The notes: generated by a model not told the origin, from the letters alone. A stretch of 9,033 nucleotides of DNA from Anaerolineales bacterium (GCA_016789485.1 JAEURE010000085.1:1-9033), one strand, 5' to 3'. Counted from the first letter of the stretch, positions 1 through 6,347 are shown. Translations and numbers: made by a program.

Positions 1-495
1 GCACAGCAGGACGGCGGTATTGAAACCAAGAATAACGGGAAGATAAAAAGCCATGCGGAAGATGCGTTCCCCGTGCATCTTCTGGTTAAGCAAAACAGCA
101 AGAAATAATGCCACGGCCATTTGCAAAGGCAGGCCGATCACGGTCAAATACAGGGTGTTGACGATGGACGCGCGAAAACTATCGTCATTGAACAACAGGT
201 CGTTATAGTTTTTGAGGCCGATCCAATTTGCTGGTTCATTGGATGTAACCCGATAATCAGTGAAACTCCAATACAGGGAGAAAGCCAGCGGAACGATTAC
301 AAAAATAACAAAGCCCACGATCCATGGCGCGGCAAAGAAATAGCCTGCGAAGGTGTTTTCCTGATTTTTCGGCGACGCACCGCGCAATTTCACGATGGCT
401 CGCGCAAGAAAACCTAATCCGTAACTACTCGCGATAATGAAAATAACTGCGAAAATAGCAGTGACCAGCACATTTAGATATGGATTTTCAGGCAT
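1..495 (-). CDS. ABC sugar transporter permease, MalF/UgpA type (C-terminus outside window)
   Basis: Inner-membrane subunit of a carbohydrate ABC importer, which forms the translocation channel with a second permease. The reading frame is open from ATG at 495 to base 1, giving 165 residues with no stop; the rest, including the EAA loop that contacts the ATPase, lies off the left edge. Visible are an extra N-terminal hydrophobic helix (about 8-34), as in MalF-like permeases, a basic stretch (RAIVKLRG), a second helix (about 50-76, ending in a PLAFSLYWSFTDY-like segment) and two more (about 110-138 and 145-165). The segment RIFRMAFYLPVIL is typical of this permease family. A GGAG ribosome-binding site at 505-508 lies 9 bases before the ATG. 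It follows the binding-protein gene in the same direction and is separated from it by a perfect hairpin. The family call is firm; the substrate is unknown. Confidence 0.88.
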   Translation of the reverse strand, partial: MPENPYLNVLVTAIFAVIFIIASSYGLGFLARAIVKLRGASPKNQENTFAGYFFAAPWIVGFVIFVIVPLAFSLYWSFTDYRVTSNEPANWIGLKNYNDLLFNDDSFRASIVNTLYLTVIGLPLQMAVALFLAVLLNQKMHGERIFRMAFYLPVILGFNTAVLLC

Positions 496-519
496 GGGCG
501 CTTTCTCCAGTTTCAAAGG

Positions 520-553
520 AAAGGATGGGCGGGGAATTCCCCGCCCATCCTTT
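520..553 (-). repeat. Perfect 34-bp palindrome (mRNA hairpin) between binding protein and permease
   Basis: The arm AAAGGATGGGCGGGG (520-534) is followed by AATT and then its exact complement (539-553). This gives a 15-bp GC-rich stem with a 4-base loop that is itself self-complementary. It begins 16 bases after the stop codon of the binding-protein gene (minus strand) and ends just before the permease ribosome-binding site. Only three T residues follow the stem in either direction, so it is a poor intrinsic terminator. The position matches hairpins in maltose-type operons that protect the upstream mRNA from 3' exonucleases and raise binding-protein yield over permease. Partial termination remains possible. 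Confidence 0.85.
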
Positions 554-569
554 AGTATAAGCCAGCTGC

Positions 570-1949
570 TTATTTGAGAGCGGCGATGTATTCTTCCTGA
601 ATCTTGGCGACAACCTCTTCAGGAGTGAGTTCTTCGGTGATCAATTTACCGAGAGCATCCTGCATGATGGTGGAAAGCTTGGCGGCTTCCTTGATGCCGG
701 CGAAACCAACACCATACTTCGAAGCTAATTCAGCTTCGCGCTGAAGTTGCGGGGAATCGGTCACGTAGCCGTATTGGGAATCGTTGCGGGCAGGGATGAG
801 GCCCATGGTCTCGTTCCACTTGTTGTTGGCTTCCTTGGTGAAGGCCATCTTTAACCATTCAGCGGCGAGTTCCTTGTTGGGGCTGTAATCGGCAACGGCG
901 AGCCAGTCATTGAAGGCGAGCACAACAGGCTTGCTGTTGGGGAAGTTTTCGGGATCACCATAGAAAGGTTCGATGGTGACATTGTCCCAGATCGGGCGAT
1001 CAAAAGCAGGGGCGGCCCAGCCAGAGTGGGCGAGACATACCGCGCCGTTATCCTTGCCAGTCGCATCATCCACATCGATGACAGAGCCCTGTCCTGTGGG
1101 GAGAGAACCAACTGCATCAGCGGCAGGGCCGTAGGTAGCTGTGCGCATATCAGCGAGGAATTGAGTAGCAGCCAACGCTTCGGGGGAATCGAAATTGGGG
1201 CTGCCATCAGCTTTGTAGAGTTCACCGCCGAGGGAGTAATACACCAACAACCACCATTGCCAGTCAGCCATGGAAGCAGCATCAACAGGAACAAGCGCCT
1301 GCTGGGTCAATGAATTCGTAGCAGGATCAATCGTCGAGGCGGTGGAGGCGAATTCAGTCCACTGCGCGAAATTCTGCGGGGTGCCAGTTGTCCAACCAGC
1401 CGCTTCCATTAAGTCGGTACGGCAGAACACGTAGCGGGGAGCGGTGAAGATCGGGAGACCGCGAAGTTTGCCATCGTACTTGGCATTTTCGAGAGCAGGA
1501 CCGAAATTCGAGATCTCATCCCAGGCGCCTTCGCCGAGGTAGGGATCCATATCCGCGAGGCTTTCGCCGTAGAGAGTGTTCATTTCAGAGCCGAGGTTGA
1601 TGATGTCGGGGCCTTCGCCAGCGGCAAAGAAACCGCTGAAGGTAGTGTCCCAACCAGACCATGAACCTTCGGTGATCTCAACGGTGACGCCAGGATGAGC
1701 AGCTTCGAAAGCAGGGTTGATCTCGCTCTTAAGCCATTCGATGGTGTCGGGGGTGTAATCGAGCAGGTAGATCTTCAATGTTGTGGCGTCACCAGAAGCA
1801 GGGGCGTCGGTTGCAGCAGGAGCTTCAGTAGCCTCAGAAGCTTCTGTTGCGACAGCGGGAGCCTCTGTTGCAGCAGGTGCACCACAAGCTGATAGTACGA
1901 GGCTGGCCAAAATGATAATGGACAGCAGGGCTAACATTTTCTTTTGCAT
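570..1949 (-). CDS. Extracellular sugar-binding lipoprotein of an ABC transporter (SBP family 1)
   Basis: Captures a carbohydrate outside the cell and delivers it to the permease encoded next. The 459-residue product starts with a lipoprotein signal: basic MQKK, a hydrophobic core, and a lipobox ending LVLSAC, with Cys22 as the lipidated residue. A low-complexity Ala/Thr/Glu/Pro/Ser linker (about 23-55) tethers the binding domain to the membrane surface. The mature domain opens with TLKIYLLDYTPDT and contains AAHPGVTVEITEGSW and GEGPDIINLGSEM, segments typical of family-1 solute-binding proteins, and a late FNDWLAVADYSPNKELAAEWL segment usual near the C-terminal lobe. Length is normal for the family. 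The start ATG at 1949 has a strong GGAG (1957-1960) with a 7-base gap. No ATPase gene is visible; such importers often use a shared MsiK/MalK-type ATPase encoded elsewhere. Substrate is not readable from sequence; an amino sugar or glycan is inferred from neighbours. Confidence 0.93.
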   Translation of the reverse strand: MQKKMLALLSIIILASLVLSACGAPAATEAPAVATEASEATEAPAATDAPASGDATTLKIYLLDYTPDTIEWLKSEINPAFEAAHPGVTVEITEGSWSGWDTTFSGFFAAGEGPDIINLGSEMNTLYGESLADMDPYLGEGAWDEISNFGPALENAKYDGKLRGLPIFTAPRYVFCRTDLMEAAGWTTGTPQNFAQWTEFASTASTIDPATNSLTQQALVPVDAASMADWQWWLLVYYSLGGELYKADGSPNFDSPEALAATQFLADMRTATYGPAADAVGSLPTGQGSVIDVDDATGKDNGAVCLAHSGWAAPAFDRPIWDNVTIEPFYGDPENFPNSKPVVLAFNDWLAVADYSPNKELAAEWLKMAFTKEANNKWNETMGLIPARNDSQYGYVTDSPQLQREAELASKYGVGFAGIKEAAKLSTIMQDALGKLITEELTPEEVVAKIQEEYIAALK

Positions 1950-2064
1950 CTTTCTTCTCCTTGTTGATTAATTCGATATTTTTCGAACACGATTTTTTAT
2001 GCAAACAACGAAACGGTCTTCTCATCCTCCTTTCTTCTGGACGATTGAAAATTCCAGGAAACGG
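1950..2064 (-). other. 115-bp spacer between deacetylase and binding-protein genes
   Basis: Holds the binding-protein SD (1957-1960) and an AT-rich stretch. I see no convincing sigma70 promoter and no terminator on the minus strand, so read-through from the upstream genes is plausible. A strong SD-like AAGGAGG occurs at about 2025-2031 but directly abuts an ATG whose frame overlaps the binding-protein gene out of frame, so it is not called as a gene. One copy of a 19-bp near-repeat lies here (see the repeat entry). Confidence 0.5.
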
Positions 2065-2076
2065 TTAACTCATCCT
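2010..2076. repeat. 19-bp near-direct repeat flanking the deacetylase gene end
   Basis: GAAACGGTCTTCTCATCCT (2010-2028) and GAAACGGTTAACTCATCCT (2058-2076) match at 16 of 19 positions, the three mismatches being consecutive in the middle. The second copy covers the last codons and stop of the PIG-L gene; the first lies in the spacer 48 bp away. It could be the relic of a short duplication or a paired protein-binding site. Chance cannot be excluded. Confidence 0.45.
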
Positions 2077-2913
2077 GCCGATACGTTCGTTTACATCCTG
2101 CGCAAAGCGTTGAATAAACTCCTGTGCGAATTGAGCGGGATCTCTCCCCGCGTCATTCATCAAGGAAGTCATATCCATCGCGTAAGACAGCCCGGTTGTG
2201 GCATCGACGCCATGCGACTCAAAGTACGTGGCGTTGGCGCGGCGGCGGCCCATGGAAGCAAGGTCATAACGTTTTCCGCCAGCGATCTGCGAATCAAACA
2301 CACCTAATAAAGCGAACTGCAGATTTTCATGTTCGGACACATTCATCAGGACTTTATCCGAGTCGACCATCCAGTCCAGCGAACGCCAGACTTCACACCC
2401 AACGACTCTTTCGGGACGTTCAGCCTGATCCAGTTTTCTCAAAGCACGAATCACTCTGAGAGCAACTGCGACGTGCGTATCATGCTTGTCTGCAAGGTTA
2501 TGTGTGTACACCACCTGCGGCTTCGTGGCGCGCAATAAAGCGGCCAAATCATCGACAGGTTCATTCCTCGAAACATCCTTGACAATCTTGCTGGGCAAGT
2601 CCAACATTACCTGCGCAGAAAACTCACCCACGTACGCAGCTTTACGCTGTTCCTTAAAACGGACAAGGCGCATATCATCATCGTTGTAGTCCGCATATAA
2701 AGCATCCCGCGGGGAACCGCGTCCATCAGTTACGACAACGCCAGTAAACCATTTATCCTTTTGCTGGAAACATTCCAGGATCGGCTGAGCCGACATGATC
2801 TCAATATCATCCTGATGGGCAGCGATGCACAAATGCGTGGTGCGGGCAAGCGCTTCTTCAACAGGCAAACTATCTGGGACGTAAATTTCTGCGGTATCCA
2901 AATGAAACTTCAT
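2065..2913 (-). CDS. PIG-L / LmbE-like family de-N-acetylase
   Basis: Predicted zinc-dependent hydrolase that removes acetyl groups from N-acetylated sugars or sugar conjugates. The PIG-L signature appears as AAHQDDIEI (residues 31-39), a variant of the usual AHPDDE, giving His33 and Asp36 as metal ligands with Asp35 as probable general base. KHDTHVAV (143-150) supplies the third ligand, His147. TDGRGSPR (62-69) is the usual loop after the second strand. Start choice: the frame offers TTG (2919), ATG (2916) and ATG (2913). The SD AGGA at 2921-2924 is 1, 4 and 7 bases away respectively, so ATG at 2913 fits best (282 aa). The SD overlaps the TAG stop (2923-2925) of the upstream ROK-like gene, which implies translational coupling. 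The product is probably cytoplasmic, since no signal peptide is visible. With ROK proteins and a sugar importer alongside, it likely acts on an imported N-acetyl sugar derivative (inference). Substrate unknown. Confidence 0.88.
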   Translation of the reverse strand: MKFHLDTAEIYVPDSLPVEEALARTTHLCIAAHQDDIEIMSAQPILECFQQKDKWFTGVVVTDGRGSPRDALYADYNDDDMRLVRFKEQRKAAYVGEFSAQVMLDLPSKIVKDVSRNEPVDDLAALLRATKPQVVYTHNLADKHDTHVAVALRVIRALRKLDQAERPERVVGCEVWRSLDWMVDSDKVLMNVSEHENLQFALLGVFDSQIAGGKRYDLASMGRRRANATYFESHGVDATTGLSYAMDMTSLMNDAGRDPAQFAQEFIQRFAQDVNERIGRMS

Positions 2914-2919
2914 CATCAA

Positions 2920-2925
2920 TTCCTA
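2920..2925 (-). promoter_or_regulatory. SD overlapping an upstream stop codon; selects the deacetylase start
   Basis: On the minus strand TAGGAA joins the stop TAG of the ROK-like gene (2923-2925) to the SD AGGA (2921-2924). The following TTG-ATG-ATG run offers three in-frame starts; only the last gives normal SD spacing (7 bases). Confidence 0.6.
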
Positions 2926-4308
2926 TTCGATAACTGGCAAACTCGCCGCCGCAACAGACTGACCCACACGGCGGATTTTTTCATCAGGCAAATGCAATTC
3001 GATCTTCCCAACCAGCTCGGGGAATTCCATCTCAAACACCTTCTTCGCACCTTCAAGCAGCAAATCCCCGCCACGGCCAGAAGTACAACGGCCAAGGATC
3101 AGAACATGTTTAATCTCATAAAAATCAGCATAATGAGCGATGCCATAACCAAGGTAAATACCCATGCTTTGCCAAATCTTCAAAGCGCCTTCGTGGCCCG
3201 CTTCCAGTTTTTCCTGCACAAATTTCAATTTCTCTGCATCGGTCACATCCACAGGGATTTCAATGCCTGCTTTGGGAGCAAGGCGAAAAACACATTGTTG
3301 TGAAAAATAAGAAGCACCGCAGCCTTTGTCACCAGACCACTCTTCCACTGGGGCATTCGGGCTGTAATCAATCGGTGCGAAAGCCAACTCATTCAGCCAA
3401 CCCATGATGTGACCTTCCATATTCACATAACCCGCCGCTTCACTCGAGCCGAGGGCAATGCCCAAAATCCCGTTATCCTCAATGGACATCGAACCCGCCA
3501 ACGCCGTCACATCGCCGTCGTTGATGACTTCCAAAGGCACACCCAATTCATCGCGAATGCGCAGGAACATGTTTTTGATGTCGCTAAATTTCTCTTGCGG
3601 GATGCCACGAAACAAAGAAGCCACCATTGGGCGATTGTCTATGTAGATGCCTGCAGAACTGCCGCCAATCGCATCCACACGCGGCATTTTGCTCGCGGCA
3701 GTTTTCAACGCGGTCATCACCTCACGGTAGTGATATTCAGGGTTAGTATTCTTGCGCGGCTCCCAGATCACTTCCTCGCTGTAGATGGGAGTTCCATCCA
3801 CCACGGCGCTAACTTTGCGATCCGAGGCGCCGAGATCAAATCCAATGCGATGACCCTGCAAATTGCGGCCGAGCAATTTCCCTGTCTCGCGCGAAGCGGG
3901 CACTTCATCCACACCGCAAGAAATTACAGAAAATTCCTTTTCGTACACCTGTGTGCCCATAAAGTCAAAATCGAATTTTTTTGCGCCATGGCGGTTGTAT
4001 GTTTCTTTCAAATGCTCCGCGATCTTCGGTGAGCCGCCCACATGCAACGTGTGTCCGCCGCGCTGCCAAAGCAAAAACTTTACAATGCGTTCAATGTATT
4101 GAAAATTGGATTCAAAATTTGGATGACCTTCAGGATAGACCTTGGTCTCGAAGCGGGACACTTCACCACCGCTTCTTTCCACGCCGATCACTGCTCGCAC
4201 GCCAACAGACTCAACCTCACGCCGAAAGTTTTGATTCGCCAATATCGCAGGGCGGAAATCTCCGTCCAATGGAGGCACCACGCGCGGAGAGATCAACTTC
4301 AAAGACAT
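2923..4308 (-). CDS. ROK/ASKHA-fold sugar kinase-like protein with N-terminal extension
   Basis: 461 residues, far longer than a standard ROK kinase (about 300). The ASKHA ATPase core starts only near residue 153: GHRIGFDLGASDRKVSAV (152-169) is the phosphate-1 loop with Asp158; EVINDGDVTALAGS (260-273) is the catalytic strand, with Asp264 at the position of the ROK catalytic base; ILGIALGSSEAAGYV (281-295) resembles the phosphate-2 loop. The classic ROK zinc motif C-x-C-G-x-x-G-C-x-E is missing; only WSGDKGCGASYF (324-335) lies in that area. The first 150 residues, including HVGGSPKIAEHL and CGVDEVPASRETGKLLGRN, match no domain I know. The start ATG (4306-4308) shares its A with the TAA stop of the upstream repressor (TAATG), with GAGG just upstream, so the two are coupled. 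Likely a cytoplasmic sugar or amino-sugar kinase, but a non-catalytic sensor is possible. Confidence 0.75.
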   Translation of the reverse strand: MSLKLISPRVVPPLDGDFRPAILANQNFRREVESVGVRAVIGVERSGGEVSRFETKVYPEGHPNFESNFQYIERIVKFLLWQRGGHTLHVGGSPKIAEHLKETYNRHGAKKFDFDFMGTQVYEKEFSVISCGVDEVPASRETGKLLGRNLQGHRIGFDLGASDRKVSAVVDGTPIYSEEVIWEPRKNTNPEYHYREVMTALKTAASKMPRVDAIGGSSAGIYIDNRPMVASLFRGIPQEKFSDIKNMFLRIRDELGVPLEVINDGDVTALAGSMSIEDNGILGIALGSSEAAGYVNMEGHIMGWLNELAFAPIDYSPNAPVEEWSGDKGCGASYFSQQCVFRLAPKAGIEIPVDVTDAEKLKFVQEKLEAGHEGALKIWQSMGIYLGYGIAHYADFYEIKHVLILGRCTSGRGGDLLLEGAKKVFEMEFPELVGKIELHLPDEKIRRVGQSVAAASLPVIE

Positions 4309-5456
4309 TAATTTTCCTCGTTGAACAAAAGGGAATAATCATCGAGCAGCAAAGATGCAGAAGCGCCAAGAATGCAGGCGCGGTAATCCAAGGCGCCGGT
4401 CTCAAGCCTTGTGTTTTCAGCCATGCGGGAAAGAGCACCAGTCTGCATGGATGCGCTGACAGCGCTCAACCAATCGTCCCCAAAACGGGTCATATCGCCC
4501 GTAAGGACGATCTTTTGAATGTTGAGGATGCCGATCAAATTCGCAAGAGATGTGCCGAGGTAGTGTCCTGCCCTTCCAACAACATCCTTGGCCTTGGCGT
4601 TTCCAGACTGAAAAGACGAGAGCACATCATCCAGCGAATCCATTTTCATTTGTTGCACAACAGCGCGGGCACTGGAAACAGTCTCCAGACAGCCGCGCTT
4701 GCCGCAGCGGCAAAGCTCACCATTTTCCTGCACAACCACATGACCGATCTCGCCTGCGCCACCGCCATCGCCCTGGAACAACTGCCCGCCGATCAAAATG
4801 CCTGCACCAATACCGTGCTTGACATTAACCACGATCAGGTTTTCATCGGGCGTGTGACCACCACCATACACGTATTCGCCAATGGCAGTTGCCTGGCTGT
4901 CATTCAAAACAGAGACCGGGAGTTTATATTTTTTTTGAAGCAATTGCCCGAGCGGCAGGTCCTGCCAGGCCAAATTCACAGCATTGACCACAATCCCCTC
5001 GCGCGTGTTAATAAGACCCGGAGCGCCTACGCCAATGCCAACGATGGGCTTTAATTTTTTCCGAATAAGCTGGTCGAGAAGCTGGTAAACGATCTCCAGA
5101 GCTTTTTCGCCGTTATCATCATGAACAGGCGCTTCCACAATTTCCTTGATCTCTCCCCGCAAATTGACCACGGCGCCAATGAATTTATCCTGCGCCAGAT
5201 TCAAGCCGATCAAATAACGCGAATCAGCTACGATGCTCAATAAGATCGGGGTCTTCCCGCCAATCGATTCCCCGCGCCCAACCTCTTCCACCAAACCTTC
5301 ATTCAACAACCCATTGACCACATCTGAAACCGTTGTCCGTGTGAGATTGGTTACACGCGCTACTTCAGCACGACTAATCGACTCATTAACGAAGATAGTT
5401 CGCAATACAAGATCGCGATTATGCTGTTTGGTTTGTTGGTGAGTGGCTTTTTTCAT
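4308..5456 (-). CDS. ROK-family transcriptional repressor (NagC/XylR-like)
   Basis: Sugar-responsive DNA-binding repressor, 382 residues from the preferred ATG. An N-terminal winged helix (about 10-65) contains SISRAEVARVTNLTRTTVSDVVNGLL (27-51), ordered as helix-turn-helix. The ROK domain follows: the strand YLIGLNLA, GIGVGAPGLIN (140-150), VLNDSQATAIGEYVYG (183-198) with Asp186 at the catalytic position, and the full ROK zinc signature GHVVVQENGELCRCGKRGCLE (238-258; His239, Cys249, Cys251, Cys256). Retention of these residues leaves open residual kinase activity, but the HTH makes a regulator far more likely. Start choice: ATG at 5456 gives the usual ROK opening MKKATHQQTKQHN; an upstream in-frame TTG at 5468 has its AAGGA only 1 base away, while that AAGGA lies 13 bases from the ATG, longer than ideal. 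First gene of the minus operon, so probably autoregulated through the adjacent promoter. Confidence 0.93.
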   Translation of the reverse strand: MKKATHQQTKQHNRDLVLRTIFVNESISRAEVARVTNLTRTTVSDVVNGLLNEGLVEEVGRGESIGGKTPILLSIVADSRYLIGLNLAQDKFIGAVVNLRGEIKEIVEAPVHDDNGEKALEIVYQLLDQLIRKKLKPIVGIGVGAPGLINTREGIVVNAVNLAWQDLPLGQLLQKKYKLPVSVLNDSQATAIGEYVYGGGHTPDENLIVVNVKHGIGAGILIGGQLFQGDGGGAGEIGHVVVQENGELCRCGKRGCLETVSSARAVVQQMKMDSLDDVLSSFQSGNAKAKDVVGRAGHYLGTSLANLIGILNIQKIVLTGDMTRFGDDWLSAVSASMQTGALSRMAENTRLETGALDYRACILGASASLLLDDYSLLFNEEN

Positions 5457-5529
5457 GATGAATGACAAATCCTTGAGAGATTTCCATATGTTGCCTATAC
5501 GAAAACCTCAAACTGTCGCATCAAACTAC

Positions 5530-5554
5530 TTTGTAAATTCAGTGGACTAACAAA
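5530..5554. promoter_or_regulatory. Candidate ROK-repressor operator
   Basis: An imperfect 25-bp palindrome with outer arms TTTGT (5530-5534) and ACAAA (5550-5554); 9 of 12 symmetric base pairs match around the centre at 5542. It sits just downstream of the minus-strand -10 box (5558-5563), where the transcript should start, a usual place for a repressor to block initiation. Assignment to the ROK protein is inferred from position. Confidence 0.4.
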
Positions 5555-5557
5555 CTT

Positions 5558-5586
5558 ATTTTACAGACTCCCCCACAATAAGTCAA
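5558..5586 (-). promoter_or_regulatory. Sigma70-type promoter of the ROK / deacetylase / transporter operon
   Basis: On the minus strand TTGACT (5581-5586) is followed by exactly 17 bases and TAAAAT (5558-5563). This is a near-consensus pair pointing at the ROK repressor gene, with a predicted start about 5551 and a leader of roughly 95 bases. Confidence 0.75.
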
Positions 5587-5596
5587 GTCCCAATCC

Positions 5597-5625
5597 TTGA
5601 CAAAATATTTAGCCTATACTAAAAT
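5597..5625 (+). promoter_or_regulatory. Sigma70-type promoter of the metalloregulator operon
   Basis: TTGACA (5597-5602), a 17-base spacer, then TAAAAT (5620-5625). The predicted transcription start is about 5632, giving a short leader of about 28 bases before ATG 5660. The -35 is a perfect consensus. Both tandem TTTAG-N5-ACTAAA sites overlap this promoter, so it should be strong when derepressed and shut when the regulator binds. Confidence 0.78.
5608..5623. promoter_or_regulatory. DtxR/MntR-type operator, upstream copy
   Basis: TTTAGCCTATACTAAA has the same frame of conserved bases (TTTAG-N5-ACTAAA) as the site 21 bp downstream. Its outer arms TTTAG and CTAAA are inverted repeats. It lies within the promoter spacer and runs into the -10 box. 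Confidence 0.6.
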
Positions 5626-5648
5626 AAATTTAGTCAAGACTAAATTTA
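5625..5648. promoter_or_regulatory. DtxR/MntR-type operator, downstream copy (perfect interrupted palindrome)
   Basis: Eleven-base arms, TAAATTTAGTC (5625-5635) and GACTAAATTTA (5638-5648), flank a central AA with no mismatch. The core TTTAGTCAAGACTAAA (5629-5644) starts exactly 21 bp after the upstream copy. It covers the end of the -10 box and the predicted transcription start. A DtxR/MntR-family regulator is encoded second in this operon, and interrupted palindromes of this AT-rich kind are usual for that family, so autorepression in response to a metal ion is the natural reading. Confidence 0.75.
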
Positions 5649-5659
5649 AAGGGTATAGT

Positions 5660-6346
5660 ATGAATGCAATTCAAATTACCGGCTTGCTCGCTATTCTGGG
5701 TTCAATCCTTTATGCACTTGGAGACACTCTTCTCCTCGCGAGTAAGGTTGACATAAATCTCTATCCAAAACTTGCACCGTTTAAGAAATTACTTTCAGAC
5801 GCGGAGAAATTTGTTTCCATTCCATCGGAAAAAATGATGCAGGGTGCGTTGACCGGTGTCTTTGCTACGCCGCTTATGATCGCGGGTTTCTGGCACGTTT
5901 ACCAGGGGTTGTTCGGAGCCAACGAAACCCTCAGAATGACCACTGCCCTGCTGTTTGGCACTGCTTCCATCATTGGCACATTTGTACACGGGTCTTTCTT
6001 TTATGCAGGTGAATATGTCAAAGCCTTGAACACAGTCAACGAAGATTCTCAGCATGTAATCGTTGAGTTGTTCACTCGCCATCGTAAGATACTTATCGTC
6101 ACCTACGCTCCCCTGCTTGCCATGATCGTCACCGCTTCCATATTATTTTCGATAGGCGTAATCACAAATCAGACCCTCTTTCCGTCCTGGATGGCCGCAA
6201 TCACCCCCGTGACCATGACCATTGCCTGGCTCTTCCTTAAGCGAATCCTGCCAGCCTTCATCACAGATCCGCTGGAAGGGGCAGGATTCAATATTGCCTA
6301 TTTCATCTTTTTTGTTTGCACAACCATCACACTCTGGAACTCATAA
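5660..6346 (+). CDS. Six-TM membrane protein of unknown function
   Basis: A 228-residue integral membrane protein with about six hydrophobic helices (near 5-27, 63-85, 93-117, 143-168, 177-195, 208-226) and a polar loop at 30-60 (PKLAPFKKLLSDAEKF). Notable polar residues inside or next to helices are Gly21-Asp22 (LYALGDTLLL), His79 (GFWHVYQGLFG) and His110 (TFVHGSFFYAG), which could coordinate a metal or cofactor, though this is speculation. From memory it resembles uncharacterised membrane families of the DUF6796 kind; unverified. Start: ATG 5660 has AAAGGG (5648-5653) 6 bases upstream; the frame also runs up to a TTG at 5597, but that is the -35 box and lies upstream of the predicted transcript start. 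First gene of the metal-regulated operon; the next ATG follows its stop after one base, so the pair is coupled. Confidence 0.85.
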   Translation: MNAIQITGLLAILGSILYALGDTLLLASKVDINLYPKLAPFKKLLSDAEKFVSIPSEKMMQGALTGVFATPLMIAGFWHVYQGLFGANETLRMTTALLFGTASIIGTFVHGSFFYAGEYVKALNTVNEDSQHVIVELFTRHRKILIVTYAPLLAMIVTASILFSIGVITNQTLFPSWMAAITPVTMTIAWLFLKRILPAFITDPLEGAGFNIAYFIFFVCTTITLWNS

Positions 6347-6347
6347 C

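Noticed and set aside
1973..1989. TTCGA / TCGAA inverted repeat upstream of the binding-protein gene as an operator
   Set aside because: Five-base arms in AT-rich DNA are readily found by chance, and no promoter is visible nearby.
1834..2025. Small minus-strand reading frame of 63 codons behind a strong AAGGAGG
   Set aside because: The SD directly abuts the ATG (no spacing), and two thirds of the frame overlap the signal-peptide and linker region of the binding-protein gene out of frame; the product has no coding character.
2037..2057. CTGGA / TCCAG inverted repeat as a terminator after the deacetylase gene
   Set aside because: Only a 5-bp stem with an 11-base loop and no T-run on the minus strand; not stable enough.
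3981..5054. Long plus-strand open frame of 357 codons
   Set aside because: It lies antisense to two well-supported ROK-family genes, spans their junction, and its translation is low-complexity Arg/His/Ala-rich with no recognisable motif; it is a shadow frame.
5582..5601. Inverted repeat GTCAAG / CTTGAC in the divergent region, a possible extra operator
   Set aside because: The arms are simply the two opposing -35 boxes (TTGACT on minus, TTGACA on plus); no further symmetry is needed to explain them.
5597..5659. N-terminal extension of the six-TM protein from a TTG at 5597
   Set aside because: That TTG is part of the -35 box, upstream of the predicted transcription start, and the added residues are encoded by the operators; ATG 5660 has a good SD.
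6222..6347. Extension of the DtxR-type regulator start to 6222
   Set aside because: It would overlap the preceding gene by over 120 bases; ATG 6348 gives the normal DtxR N-terminus and a 1-base gap.
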